This document shows, piece by piece, positions 8,866-17,680 of a stretch of DNA of 54,457 nt. A program made the translations under genes and the position numbers. Numbering within the stretch: the first letter of the stretch is position 1; each line of letters begins with the position of its first letter. The notes beneath the pieces were generated by a model that saw only the letters and a list, made by a program, of their open reading frames with translations, was not told the DNA's origin and ran no database searches. Source of the stretch: Aigarchaeota archaeon (GTDB lineage: Archaea; Thermoproteota; Nitrososphaeria_A; Caldarchaeales; Wolframiiraptoraceae); the NCBI GenBank assembly GCA_025058515.1, contig JANXDW010000005.1:1-54457 (forward strand), given 5' to 3'.

Positions 8866-9971
8866 AGAGAGTACCTCTATTACAATATTACTCTGAGATC
8901 GGCGCGGAGATTGGAGAGTTCGCTGGATGGATAACTCCTCTCTGGTTTACGAGTAATAAAGAAGAGCATCTAGCGGTAAGATCTAGTGTAGGCATATTCG
9001 ATATAACTCACATGACTAGGATAGCTGTAAGAGGAGAGCATTCTGAGAAACTACTACAACAAGTTTTGACTATAGATGTTGAGAAGCTTAAACCAGGGAA
9101 GATGAAGTACTGTTTGATGTGTAGTGAAGAAGGAAAAATAATAGATGACTTAACAGTCTTTAGACATCCTACTGATAGAAGATCATTCATAATAGTTTGC
9201 AATGCCATAACTCATGATAAAGTATTGAGAATACTAGATCAATTATCTCAAAACATGGATGTAGAGATAACAGATTTAACATTTGAGACCAGTCTATATG
9301 CTGTTCAAGGACCGAGATCTTTAGAACTTATATCTAGATTCTGTGAAATGGACTTAAGCATTCTAAAATGGTTCACTGGAGTTGAGACTAAGATAGATGA
9401 TGTTAACACCTTGATTACTCGGAGTGGGTATACTGGAGAGAATGGTTATGAGCTTATGCTATGGAGCTGGGAGCTGGAGAATTTGAGAAAGATCTGGAAT
9501 AAGATAGTTAAGCTAGGTTCTACTCCATGTGGATTAGCTGCAAGAGATAGTCTTAGACTTGAAGCAGGATATCCACTCTATGGACAAGATATAGATGAAA
9601 ATGTTAGTCCAGTAGAGGCAAGATTAACCTTTGCAATAGATTTTTCTAAAGAATATTTTATAGGTAAAGAAGCTATAGAGAGAGCTATCAGTGAAGGTAA
9701 GCCTAGGAGACTTTTAGTAGGTTTTAAGGCTATAGAGAAGATTATTCCTAGAAGAGGTTATCGTATAGTAGATAAAGATAATCAAGTAGTTGGAGAGGTA
9801 ACTAGTGGAGGGTTCTCGTTTACCTTAGGTGTAGGGATAGGGCTTGGATACGTTAACTCAGAGTATGCTAATGAAGGAGAAAGATTAAAACTCGAAGTTA
9901 AAGATAAGTATAGAGAGGTAGAGGTGACGTTAGAGCCGATAGTATCACATAAGATGAAGCATCCTCACTAA
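8862..9971 (+). CDS. gcvT: aminomethyltransferase (glycine cleavage T-protein)
   Basis: About 369 residues. GcvT releases ammonia from the aminomethyl-lipoyl group on GcvH and passes the C1 unit to a tetrahydropterin. Family blocks are IGEFAGWITPLWF near the N-terminus, VGIFDITHMTRIAVRG, IIDDLTVFR, TRSGYTGENGYEL and GLAARDSLRLEAGYPLYGQDID. The C-terminal barrel has TSGGFSFTLGVGIGLGYV. I prefer GTG 8862 because it overlaps the gcvPB stop as GTGA and leaves a normal N-terminus; ATG 8829 would add 11 residues. No gcvH or lipoate gene is present nearby, so GcvH must be encoded elsewhere. Confidence 0.94.
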   Translation: MKRVPLLQYYSEIGAEIGEFAGWITPLWFTSNKEEHLAVRSSVGIFDITHMTRIAVRGEHSEKLLQQVLTIDVEKLKPGKMKYCLMCSEEGKIIDDLTVFRHPTDRRSFIIVCNAITHDKVLRILDQLSQNMDVEITDLTFETSLYAVQGPRSLELISRFCEMDLSILKWFTGVETKIDDVNTLITRSGYTGENGYELMLWSWELENLRKIWNKIVKLGSTPCGLAARDSLRLEAGYPLYGQDIDENVSPVEARLTFAIDFSKEYFIGKEAIERAISEGKPRRLLVGFKAIEKIIPRRGYRIVDKDNQVVGEVTSGGFSFTLGVGIGLGYVNSEYANEGERLKLEVKDKYREVEVTLEPIVSHKMKHPH

Positions 9972-10060
9972 TTCTACTACCTCAACAAGCTTAGATGGGA
10001 AAACTACATATTTAGCTTTTTAAGATCCATCTGAGAACATAGCAGAAGGGTGATCGTGGA

Positions 10061-10960
10061 ATGAGCATACTTAAAGTTCTTCTTCTCGCTACACGCCCAT
10101 GGTCATTCCTCATGACGATCGTTTCCCCATCCCTCGGCCTAATTTTAGCAATACACAATGGGTCACCTGACCTTATACTTTTCCCACTGGTCTTGATCGG
10201 GCTTATCTCTGCTCATGCTGCAGCAAATATGGTTAACGATCTATATGATGTAAAGCATGAAGTTGATAATCCATCTTCTCCGACTGCAAAGTATAGAAGA
10301 CACTATCTACTAACAGGTGAATTGAGTACAAGTAAATTCATTTTAGAGATAGTCTTCTTCTACGCACTGGCAATCTCGACCGCTATATATCTCACTATTA
10401 TTAAAGGATGGATCGTCTTATTCTTCACTCTTGCAGGAGCATTCCTTACCTATGCCTATACCGCCGACCCAGTTAAGCTTAAACACTTAGCATTAGGTGA
10501 GATAGCCGTATTCTTAGCTTGGGGACCCTTGATGACTACGGGAACATACTATGTTTTAACTGGTAGACTCAGCTTCACTCCTGTATATGCATCTATACCT
10601 GTAGGATTGTTCGTTGCACTAGTTTTATTCGCTAATAATCTTAGAGATATCGAGTATGATAAGTCTGCAGGAGTTAAGACACTTGCTAACATCCTTGGAC
10701 GTGAAAAAGCATTGGCATTTTACAAGTATACTCTAATCTCAATATATGTATCTCTCGGAATACTTGTAGCTTTGAGAGTATTTTCAATCTATGCCTTACT
10801 CGCATATCTAACAATTCCAAAAGCAGTTAGACTTGTAAAGACATTCTATGAGAAGATACCTGATGCTTCTGACCCTATGACCGCTCAATTATCATTCAAC
10901 TTTGGTCTCCTAATCATAATAGGAGAGATAATAAACTGGCTAATACAACTTATAATTTAA
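10061..10960 (+). CDS. UbiA-family prenyltransferase (MenA-like)
   Basis: A 299-residue integral membrane enzyme with about eight to nine hydrophobic helices. The first Asp-rich motif NDLYDVKHEVD and the second DIEYDKSAGVKT bind Mg2+-prenyl diphosphate. The N-terminal RPWSFLMTIVSPSLG and the overall layout resemble MenA (1,4-dihydroxy-2-naphthoate polyprenyltransferase) more than the archaeal digeranylgeranylglyceryl phosphate synthase, but this is a similarity judgement. The product could be a quinone precursor or another prenylated compound. The ATG is preceded by AAGGGTGAT. It stands alone between the glycine cleavage operon and the sugar region, with no men genes beside it. Confidence 0.8.
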   Translation: MSILKVLLLATRPWSFLMTIVSPSLGLILAIHNGSPDLILFPLVLIGLISAHAAANMVNDLYDVKHEVDNPSSPTAKYRRHYLLTGELSTSKFILEIVFFYALAISTAIYLTIIKGWIVLFFTLAGAFLTYAYTADPVKLKHLALGEIAVFLAWGPLMTTGTYYVLTGRLSFTPVYASIPVGLFVALVLFANNLRDIEYDKSAGVKTLANILGREKALAFYKYTLISIYVSLGILVALRVFSIYALLAYLTIPKAVRLVKTFYEKIPDASDPMTAQLSFNFGLLIIIGEIINWLIQLII

Positions 10961-11044
10961 CCAACTCTCTTTTCCCCATATTTCTCGGTAACCATACTTC
11001 ACGAAAAATGGTAAAGTTAATAAGCAGATTGTATAAATATCTAC

Positions 11045-11170
11045 ATGATTCCTTCTACAATCTTTCCATCAGATATAGAGATGTTGATTAAGGAGATCCA
11101 GATGTTAAAAGCAGAGATAGCTAAGATTAAAGAAGCATTGAAGAAGCATGGTATCGAGCTAGATTGCTAA
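11045..11170 (+). CDS. small coiled-coil protein, function unknown
   Basis: An open frame of 41 residues starting MIPSTIFPSDIEMLIKEIQ. Its second half, KAEIAKIKEALKKHGIELD, has a heptad-like spacing of I/L residues and alternating K/E charges, predicting an amphipathic helix or short coiled coil. It occupies the 362-base space between the UbiA gene and the Gfo/Idh gene, otherwise empty apart from promoter-like AT-rich sequence (TATAAATAT at 11032-11040). A purine-rich ribosome binding site is not evident, so translation would be leaderless. The charged heptad pattern favours a real gene, but the shortness leaves doubt. Confidence 0.45.
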   Translation: MIPSTIFPSDIEMLIKEIQMLKAEIAKIKEALKKHGIELDC

Positions 11171-11322
11171 GATGAAGAACATCGTATTGATCCATGTCTC
11201 TGAGTCTTAAGATAGCCTACTATATCTAATCAACCTTATATCTTTAGATTTATTTAGATACTTCTAGCTACATGGAGAGTGCTTAAGAATATTTTTATAG
11301 AAACTGTACATTGAGGTAATAC

Positions 11323-12348
11323 ATGGTTAGACGTGTTAAAGTATGTGTTATTGGAGCTGGTCGTGCAGGAGAAGTCCATGCTTTAAATCTTGTTAAAAGA
11401 ATTACCATAGCAGAGCTTGTAGCAATAGTAGATACCGACCTCGCTTTAGCTAAACAACTTTCAGAAAAAGTTGGTGGAGTCAACTGTTACCGGACATTAA
11501 GTGAGGCATTGAAGAATAAAGAGATTGAAGCAGTCTTTATAACTACTCCTACTTTCACCCATTCCCAATTAACGATCGAAGCTGCAGAAGCAGGCGTTCA
11601 CGTTTTCTGCGAGAAGCCTATGGCTTTAAGTTTAGAGGAAGCAGACAAAATGATTTCAGTAGCTAAGAAGAATAATGTAAAGTTGCAGATTGGTTTCATG
11701 AGAAGGTTTGACCCAGAGATAAGAAAAGTCAAATCTCTTATAGTTGATGGAGTTATAGGGAGACCTGTACTAGTTAAGAGTCTTACAAGGGGGCCTGGTT
11801 TACCGCCTAGATGGGCTTTAGACCCGAAAACAGGTATTGGCATGATAGCAGAAGTAAGTAGTCATGATTTTGATTCAGTTAGATGGTTGATGGGAAGTGA
11901 GCCTAAGACTGTTTACAGCGAGGCAGATGCATTGATAAATCCAGATTTCAAGAAAGAATATGAAACCTACCACGATGTTTATGTAAGTATTATCAGGTTC
12001 GAGAATAATGGTATAGGAGTCGTAGACGGAGGATGTCCAGTAGGCTATGGTTATGATGCAAGATTAGAAATACTTGGAACAGAAGGTCTAATAATAGTGG
12101 GAGATGTTAAAGGCGGTTCTCTCATGCTATGTAAAAGTGATAAGAAGGCTGTAACAGAAACATTTCCAAGTTGGAGGAACAGGTTCAGCGAGGGATATAT
12201 TGGCGAGGCGGAGAGCTTTCTAAGAGCAATAATAGAGGACAAGAACCCAGAAGTAACTGGAGAAGATGGAAGAAAAGCTCTAGAAATAGTATTAGCCGCT
12301 TTAGAATCAATGCGAACTAATAGACCAGTAACACTACCTTTAAGATAG
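11323..12348 (+). CDS. Gfo/Idh/MocA-family NAD(P)-dependent dehydrogenase (inositol/sugar dehydrogenase-like)
   Basis: A 341-residue oxidoreductase. The Rossmann motif GAGRAG is at 11-16 and the family EKP motif at 97-99 (FCEKPMAL). The second domain has the SSHDFDSVRWLM block, with H181 in the position of the family's catalytic histidine; the usual nearby Asp appears to be E177. Family members oxidise myo-inositol, scyllo-inositol, glucose, xylose or amino-sugars, and sequence alone does not define the substrate. It is the first gene of the sugar region, followed after 111 bases by a zinc alcohol dehydrogenase. An ABC sugar importer and an aldolase lie further downstream. Confidence 0.88.
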   Translation: MVRRVKVCVIGAGRAGEVHALNLVKRITIAELVAIVDTDLALAKQLSEKVGGVNCYRTLSEALKNKEIEAVFITTPTFTHSQLTIEAAEAGVHVFCEKPMALSLEEADKMISVAKKNNVKLQIGFMRRFDPEIRKVKSLIVDGVIGRPVLVKSLTRGPGLPPRWALDPKTGIGMIAEVSSHDFDSVRWLMGSEPKTVYSEADALINPDFKKEYETYHDVYVSIIRFENNGIGVVDGGCPVGYGYDARLEILGTEGLIIVGDVKGGSLMLCKSDKKAVTETFPSWRNRFSEGYIGEAESFLRAIIEDKNPEVTGEDGRKALEIVLAALESMRTNRPVTLPLR

Positions 12349-12377
12349 AGTAATCATAGCAAATTTTCATCTTTGAG

Positions 12378-12400
12378 ATCTCTCGAGAGCATCGAGAGAT
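12378..12400. repeat. perfect 9-bp inverted repeat (hairpin or operator)
   Basis: ATCTCTCGA (12378-12386) and TCGAGAGAT (12392-12400) form an exact inverted repeat with a five-base loop GAGCA. It lies 30 bases after the stop of the Gfo/Idh gene and 60 bases before the start of the zinc alcohol dehydrogenase gene. It could be an RNA hairpin at the transcript end or a regulator-binding site upstream of the next gene. No long T-run follows, which argues against a standard terminator. Confidence 0.5.
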
Positions 12401-12459
12401 AAAATCATGTAGTTTAGTAATAGTTAATAATTTACACAATCAATACTTTATAGAAGGAT

Positions 12460-13491
12460 ATGTTAGCTTTAAGATTATATGGTAAAGAAGACCTGAGGTT
12501 GGAGGATGTTTCTGAGCCTAAACTAGATGGAGCTGGAGCCATCTTGAAGGTTAGAGCTACATCCATCTGTGCAACAGATGTTAAAGCTTATTCAACTGGT
12601 GCTCGAACAAAGATCCCTATAATCCTAGGTCACGAATTCTCAGGAGATATAATTGAAGCAAGTAACGAGTTTGTAGATTATCTTGGAAAGAAAGTTATTG
12701 TAAATCCTAACATATTCTGTGGTAGATGCGAGTACTGTCTTTCCGGAGAACATGTTCTATGTCCAAACAGGTACGCTATTGGAATAGATGTTGATGGATC
12801 TTTTGCAGAGTACGTTAAGATACCTGCTCAAGCATTCCATATAGGCGGAGTACTTGAGATTCCACCTCATTTAAGTTATGAAGAAGCATCACTAATAGAG
12901 CCGTTAGCTGCATGTTTTAGAGGACAACTAAAACTAGGCATCCATCCAGGTGATGTAGTAACGATTTTAGGTGCAGGTCCTATAGGTTTACTACATTTTT
13001 TGCTTGCAAGAGCATTCGGAGCATCAAAGATAATCATAAGTGAAGTAGACGAGAGGAGGAAAGAAGTAGCTAGAAGGCTAGGTGTGGAATATGTGGTTGA
13101 CCCATTGAGAGAAGATATTGAGAAGAGTATTCTATCTCTAACGAATGGGAAGGGTAGTGATGTAGTTATAGTTGCGGTAGGATCTCCACAAGCTCAGAGA
13201 GATGCTTTGAAGATTATACGTAAAGGCGGTAGGATAAATTTCTTCGCTGGGCTTCCAGCTGGAGTAGAAGAAGTCTCGATAAATACGAATATTATACATT
13301 ATAAACAGATAATCGTGCTTGGAACATCTATGCAGACACCTATGGAATTTAAGAAGACGTTAGAGCTTGTAGCCTCTAGATTAATAGATGTTAAACCACT
13401 TCTAACTCATAGGTATAGTTTGAAAGATGGGTTAGAAGCTTTTAGTAAAACTCTAAAAGCAGAAGGATTAAAAGTAGTAATTAATCCATAA
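12460..13491 (+). CDS. zinc-dependent alcohol/polyol dehydrogenase (MDR superfamily)
   Basis: A 343-residue medium-chain dehydrogenase. Catalytic zinc ligands are C37 and H58-E59 (GHEFSGD). Structural zinc ligands are C87, C90, C93 and C101 (CGRCEYCLSGEHVLC). The nucleotide-binding domain has ILGAGPIGLLHFLLA around 170. The overall pattern is that of sorbitol/threonine/galactitol dehydrogenases, which oxidise secondary alcohols of polyols with NAD(P). It follows the Gfo/Idh gene on the same strand and is probably part of the same catabolic route. A second paralog lies at 20590-21627. The ATG start is the first in frame, preceded by GAAGGAT. Confidence 0.9.
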   Translation: MLALRLYGKEDLRLEDVSEPKLDGAGAILKVRATSICATDVKAYSTGARTKIPIILGHEFSGDIIEASNEFVDYLGKKVIVNPNIFCGRCEYCLSGEHVLCPNRYAIGIDVDGSFAEYVKIPAQAFHIGGVLEIPPHLSYEEASLIEPLAACFRGQLKLGIHPGDVVTILGAGPIGLLHFLLARAFGASKIIISEVDERRKEVARRLGVEYVVDPLREDIEKSILSLTNGKGSDVVIVAVGSPQAQRDALKIIRKGGRINFFAGLPAGVEEVSINTNIIHYKQIIVLGTSMQTPMEFKKTLELVASRLIDVKPLLTHRYSLKDGLEAFSKTLKAEGLKVVINP

Positions 13492-13493
13492 AG

Positions 13494-13505
13494 CTCGAAT
13501 TCGAG
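13494..13505. terminator. 12-bp perfect palindrome between convergent genes
   Basis: CTCGAATTCGAG is an exact 12-base palindrome beginning three bases after the stop of the zinc alcohol dehydrogenase gene, in the 31-base gap before the 3' end of the convergent cupin gene. Its position suggests a shared transcription-end element. No T-run is obvious, so this is a weak call. Confidence 0.3.
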
Positions 13506-13522
13506 TAGAATTTACAATGTTT

Positions 13523-14110
13523 TCAGTCAGATGTTCCACGGTATCTTGGATTATCTATTATCTTCAAAGACTTCCCTTCTTCAATAACGATCTTTGAAAA
13601 TCCTTTCTCTTTAACAATCATGTAATCATGTCCAGCGTCTGAAGGATAAGCGAAAAAGAATACAAACTTACCTCTTCCTATGTTTATCGTTCTATGCCCC
13701 CAACCTACTGGAACATATCCTATAGAACCAGGTTCAAGCTCTATTGTAACAGCTTTCCCTTCTTTATTCTGCATTAGTAGAATACCCCTACCTTTTAGAC
13801 AGAGATAGAGCTCAGCTCCATCTTTCTCATGGAAATGACCTTTAGTCATATAGTATTCTTTCCCAATCTTTCCTGGATATATCACTGTCAATCCAAAGTT
13901 GATGTTTCCAGACGTTTCCGTCGGCCCGTACTCATAATACTCATAAATAATGGGATCTCTACCTTCAGATAGTATCTTCTCTGCAGCTTCAGGGTAAGCA
14001 CAGTAATCTTTTAATTCACTTAGTTTAACTTGCTTCTTCCGAGTATACGGTTTTACAATTATTTTCTTGAAATCTAATATTACCTTCGTGGGCTCAATTA
14101 TTGCAGACAT
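13523..14110 (-). CDS. pgi: cupin-type glucose-6-phosphate isomerase (archaeal cPGI)
   Basis: A 195-residue protein matching the archaeal cupin PGI family, which interconverts glucose-6-phosphate and fructose-6-phosphate with a metal ion. The metal-binding cupin motif is present: GHFHEKDGAELY gives H92, H94 and E100, and GWGHRTINIG gives H139. Other family blocks are YPGKIGKEYYMTKGH and AYPSDAGHDY. It is the third gene of a minus-strand set (FGGY kinase, aldehyde:ferredoxin oxidoreductase, cPGI), 16 bases after the oxidoreductase stop. In this context it may serve gluconeogenesis or the interconversion of a sugar phosphate from the kinase. Confidence 0.9.
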   Translation of the reverse strand: MSAIIEPTKVILDFKKIIVKPYTRKKQVKLSELKDYCAYPEAAEKILSEGRDPIIYEYYEYGPTETSGNINFGLTVIYPGKIGKEYYMTKGHFHEKDGAELYLCLKGRGILLMQNKEGKAVTIELEPGSIGYVPVGWGHRTINIGRGKFVFFFAYPSDAGHDYMIVKEKGFSKIVIEEGKSLKIIDNPRYRGTSD

Positions 14111-14126
14111 GACCTATCCCACTTGT

Positions 14127-15977
14127 TTAAGGTATGTTTAAAGCAAGTTTTATACTTTGAGATACTATGCCATCTCTAGTCCATCCCCTAGCATCATAAT
14201 ATTCATCAAGCATAGTGTTGAAGATCTCTGGTGAGAGTACGTGTCCTTTTGCCGGACCATCTGGTATAGGTTCACTCATAAGTCTCTTTGGCAGCATATC
14301 GTCTTTACGTGTTATCCCTTCTCTATTCAGTATCAATCTCTCGAGACAGTATACTCTCTCACCGATAGTAACTAGATCTTCTTTCAACTCCATCCCTATA
14401 ACATATTTTAATACGTCTGGCTTCGGAGCGTCTGTGAAGTTTAAGGATCTTCTTGGTATAGTACAGAGTCCTATTGAGTCAATGTAACCTCTAACATCTT
14501 GTGTAGTCTTTACCAGTATCCCCTTCCCTTTTACTGCATATCTATCGATCTTGGGCTTCAGCAACTCATCTCTAATCGTCCATCCACCAACGTTGTGGCA
14601 AGCTCCTCTAGAAGATGTTGCAAATGCTAAACCCATACCGTAAAACGCTCTAGGCTCATAAGCTGTAAGCTCCATACCTTTCACATGTATTGCATAGTAT
14701 TCCGCTCCTCTACCAATGGCTTGAGCAGCTCTCACAACCCCTTCAGCTAAGATATTCCCAAAATTTTTTCTTTCTCCAATCTCCTCCGTCAACTCTACTA
14801 CTGCCTCACCATTACCGAATCTTAACTCTAAACCATCGAGATCATCTTTACCGATTATACCTTTCTCATATAATTCCATGCTAAATCCAATTACGTAGCC
14901 AGCTGATATACCATCTAAACCATAGTCATCTGCTAAGTGATTTGCAGCAACGATTATATCGTAATCGAATACGCTGCAATGTGGACCAAAAGACCAGATG
15001 GTTTCATACTCTGGCTTACTTGCAAGGTTTACGTAATCATCTTTACGAGGTTTTGCATATTTACCACATGCGACTGGACATCTAAAGCACGCTACATCTC
15101 TAACTACAAATTCTTCTCTAAAGACTCTTGATGAAAGTCTCGCCATAAGGTCGCCTTCTACACGTGTCCTGGTAAAATTCATCAACGGATAAGCACCTAA
15201 CTCATAAAGTGAATCTACATACTGCGCGGTCCCATATTTTGTATGGAGCCCAGTAGTTTCCTTCAATAAGCTAATATTCATTCTAAGGTATTCTGTTAAT
15301 TTATCAGGATCAGCTATCTCGACTTCTTTAGATCCGTAGGCTACAATACCTTTAAGATTCTTTGAACCCATAACTGCTCCAACACCACCCCTACCGAAAC
15401 TCCCACCTCTCCTCACACCTGGAAAATCTACCTGAACACTAGCTATCCTTGAAAGCTTCTCTCCAGCTGGTCCGATGCAAGCGACAGTAGCTTTCTCTTC
15501 ACCTACTTCTTCTAAGAATGCTCTCTGAGCTTCACTAACCTTTAAACCCCACAAGCTTTCAGCATCTCTAACCGTAACCTCTCCATCTATTATCGAGATA
15601 TAGCTAGGCTTATCTGCTCTACCCTCTATTATCAATCCATCATAGCCTGCTCTCTTAACATTCGCTCCAAAATCTCCTCCAGCGTTAGATACAGTATAGA
15701 TGTTTGTTAACGGTGATTTCGTAACGATGTGAGCTTTAGAGGAGCCCCAAACTTTTGCACCCGTAAGTGGACCCGTCATGATGAACAGTTTATTCTCTGG
15801 AGAGAATGGTTGTATTTCTGGGCCTACTTCTTCATAATAATATCTTGCAGCTAATCCACGGCCTCCTAGATACTTCATTAACCATGGTCTCGGGACCTCT
15901 TCAATTACAGTCTTCTTCTTAGATAGGTTGATGCGAATTATCTTGCCATTGTATCCGTACAACTTCTCTGAGCTCAT
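14127..15977 (-). CDS. tungsten-containing aldehyde:ferredoxin oxidoreductase family
   Basis: About 616 residues, close to the length of the AOR family. These enzymes oxidise aldehydes to acids and reduce ferredoxin using a tungsto-bispterin and one [4Fe-4S] cluster. Cluster cysteines are C297, C300, C304 (CFRCPVAC) and C505 (DSIGLC), with spacing like Pyrococcus AOR. Pterin-binding segments include WGSSKAHIVTKSP, VSNAGGDFGANVKRAGYDG and RRGGSFGRGGVGAVMGSKNLKG. I choose ATG 15977 (MSSEKLYGYNGKIIRINLS) over a 20-residue longer frame. The substrate may be glyceraldehyde, a sugar aldehyde or an amino-acid-derived aldehyde. MoaD and MoaE for the pterin are encoded at 30046-30780. Confidence 0.93.
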   Translation of the reverse strand: MSSEKLYGYNGKIIRINLSKKKTVIEEVPRPWLMKYLGGRGLAARYYYEEVGPEIQPFSPENKLFIMTGPLTGAKVWGSSKAHIVTKSPLTNIYTVSNAGGDFGANVKRAGYDGLIIEGRADKPSYISIIDGEVTVRDAESLWGLKVSEAQRAFLEEVGEEKATVACIGPAGEKLSRIASVQVDFPGVRRGGSFGRGGVGAVMGSKNLKGIVAYGSKEVEIADPDKLTEYLRMNISLLKETTGLHTKYGTAQYVDSLYELGAYPLMNFTRTRVEGDLMARLSSRVFREEFVVRDVACFRCPVACGKYAKPRKDDYVNLASKPEYETIWSFGPHCSVFDYDIIVAANHLADDYGLDGISAGYVIGFSMELYEKGIIGKDDLDGLELRFGNGEAVVELTEEIGERKNFGNILAEGVVRAAQAIGRGAEYYAIHVKGMELTAYEPRAFYGMGLAFATSSRGACHNVGGWTIRDELLKPKIDRYAVKGKGILVKTTQDVRGYIDSIGLCTIPRRSLNFTDAPKPDVLKYVIGMELKEDLVTIGERVYCLERLILNREGITRKDDMLPKRLMSEPIPDGPAKGHVLSPEIFNTMLDEYYDARGWTRDGIVSQSIKLALNIP

Positions 15978-16057
15978 ATCATCTTTACCAAGAAAAATAC
16001 AATATATTAGGATTACTAACCGACTTAGACAAGTCAAGTTAATAAATTGATAGACAA

Positions 16058-17605
16058 TTATTGGATTAGAGTTTCATGTCCTTCCATTATGTAATCTATC
16101 CGGCTGAGTAATTTCTCATAGAATTCAGAATATATCTTATACTTTTCATGTACTTCTTTATTTGGTTGTATTCTCTTAAGTGGTTTAACCCACTCATTAA
16201 TAGTCTTTACAAAATCTTTCAATACTTTGACACCATATCCACTTATAGCTGCCAACGCTGTTACAGCGTATTCTTCTCTATTTAGTAAAACATATGGTAT
16301 ACCGAGTATGTCTGCTTTTATCTGATTCCATAACTTACTCTTACTCCCACCACCTATTCCTCTAACTTCATCTATTCTTACATCTTTCAGTAATTCTCTA
16401 AGTATCTTGAGATAATGATTGTATTCAAATGCTATTGCTTCAAGTATAGATCTAAAAAGATGACCAACTGTATGCTTCCAAGTAAATCCAACCCAAATAC
16501 CTCTAATCCGTGGATTATATGGATAAGCTCTACCTCCAAGATGTGGTACAAACACTACCCCCTCACTTCCAGGAGGAATCATAGAAGCTTCTTCATCAAG
16601 GACTTCATATGGATCTTTGTCTAGATCTTTTGCTTTCTTCTTCTCTTCCTTTGCAATCTCATCTCTAAACCACCTTAAACACAATCCACCTCCATTTATG
16701 TAGGCGCCGACACACCATAACTCAGGCACTACGGATTTTAGATATAATAGAGTTCTATGCTTTGTGTCTGGAACTACCTTGTCTATTGATACGTAGAATG
16801 CTGATGCGGTACCAGCTATATCTAAACATAATCCAGATTTTGTTAATCCTGCACCGAAAGTACATGCCATGCCATCTCCAGCTCCAGCGATTATTGGGAT
16901 ACCTTTCCTCAACCCCATCTTTTCAGCTTCCTCTGAAGAGAGTTCTCCAATAATCTCCCAAGGTTTAACTACTCTCGGCATCTTATCTAATGGTAGTTTG
17001 AATGTTTCTGCAAGTTCTTCTGACCAGTCCATCTTATGAACGTCAAAAAGCCCTGTAAAGGTTACATAAGTATAATCGTAAAAAGCATCTTCACCTTTAA
17101 GTTTAGCTAGTTTACCAGCGACGTAGACAGCTGGAACAGTGAATTTGTAAATCTTATCAAATACTTCAGGTCTCTCTTTCATCCACCAGATCATTTTTGG
17201 AAGATGATCAACTGTTGGAGGAACCCCAGTCTTCTCTATGAGAAGTTCTTCGTACTCTGCTTTTAAGAAATCTATGTAATTCTTACATCTAATGTCTAAC
17301 CAAGAGTCATAGGGTATGACGGGTTTCCAATCTCTATCTATGGCGAGTATACCTGCCATCTGACCGCTAAATGCGATTGAGGCCACCTCAATAGGATTTA
17401 TACCAGATTTCTTTACAATCTCTCTAATAGTATTTATAGCAGAGGTGTAGAAATCTTCAGGTTCTTGTTCAACCCAACCAACTCTCGGATAATATAGCTT
17501 TGATTCTTCATAAGCTACAGCTAGCTGATTCCCTTCTACATCGAATATAGCAGCTTTAGTTCCAGCAGTTCCAATATCAACACCAATCAAGTAGCTAGAG
17601 TACAT
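16058..17605 (-). CDS. FGGY-family carbohydrate kinase (xylulokinase-like)
   Basis: A 515-residue sugar kinase of the actin/hexokinase fold. The N-terminal phosphate loop GVDIGTAGTKAAIFD and the block VGWVEQEPEDFY are typical. The central IAGAGDGMACTFGAGL and C-terminal GGGSKSKLWNQIKADILGIPY complete the two FGGY domains. The closest character is xylulokinase or related pentulose/polyol kinases; the exact substrate is open. It is probably the first gene of the minus-strand set leading to the AOR-family enzyme, with an 80-base gap between them. The natural substrate is likely a keto-sugar produced by the nearby dehydrogenases. Confidence 0.9.
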   Translation of the reverse strand: MYSSYLIGVDIGTAGTKAAIFDVEGNQLAVAYEESKLYYPRVGWVEQEPEDFYTSAINTIREIVKKSGINPIEVASIAFSGQMAGILAIDRDWKPVIPYDSWLDIRCKNYIDFLKAEYEELLIEKTGVPPTVDHLPKMIWWMKERPEVFDKIYKFTVPAVYVAGKLAKLKGEDAFYDYTYVTFTGLFDVHKMDWSEELAETFKLPLDKMPRVVKPWEIIGELSSEEAEKMGLRKGIPIIAGAGDGMACTFGAGLTKSGLCLDIAGTASAFYVSIDKVVPDTKHRTLLYLKSVVPELWCVGAYINGGGLCLRWFRDEIAKEEKKKAKDLDKDPYEVLDEEASMIPPGSEGVVFVPHLGGRAYPYNPRIRGIWVGFTWKHTVGHLFRSILEAIAFEYNHYLKILRELLKDVRIDEVRGIGGGSKSKLWNQIKADILGIPYVLLNREEYAVTALAAISGYGVKVLKDFVKTINEWVKPLKRIQPNKEVHEKYKIYSEFYEKLLSRIDYIMEGHETLIQ

Positions 17606-17680
17606 TGTATCTCAATAAATCTTTTAGCTTAACGTAGGTAATATGTTTTATTATAGAAAAAATATCTTGTTCAGATTCAG

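Noticed and set aside
11171-11230. Possible C/D box RNA after the 41-residue frame (GATGAAG ... CTGA)
   Set aside because: The C box is not a proper RUGAUGA, and no internal C'/D' pair is present.
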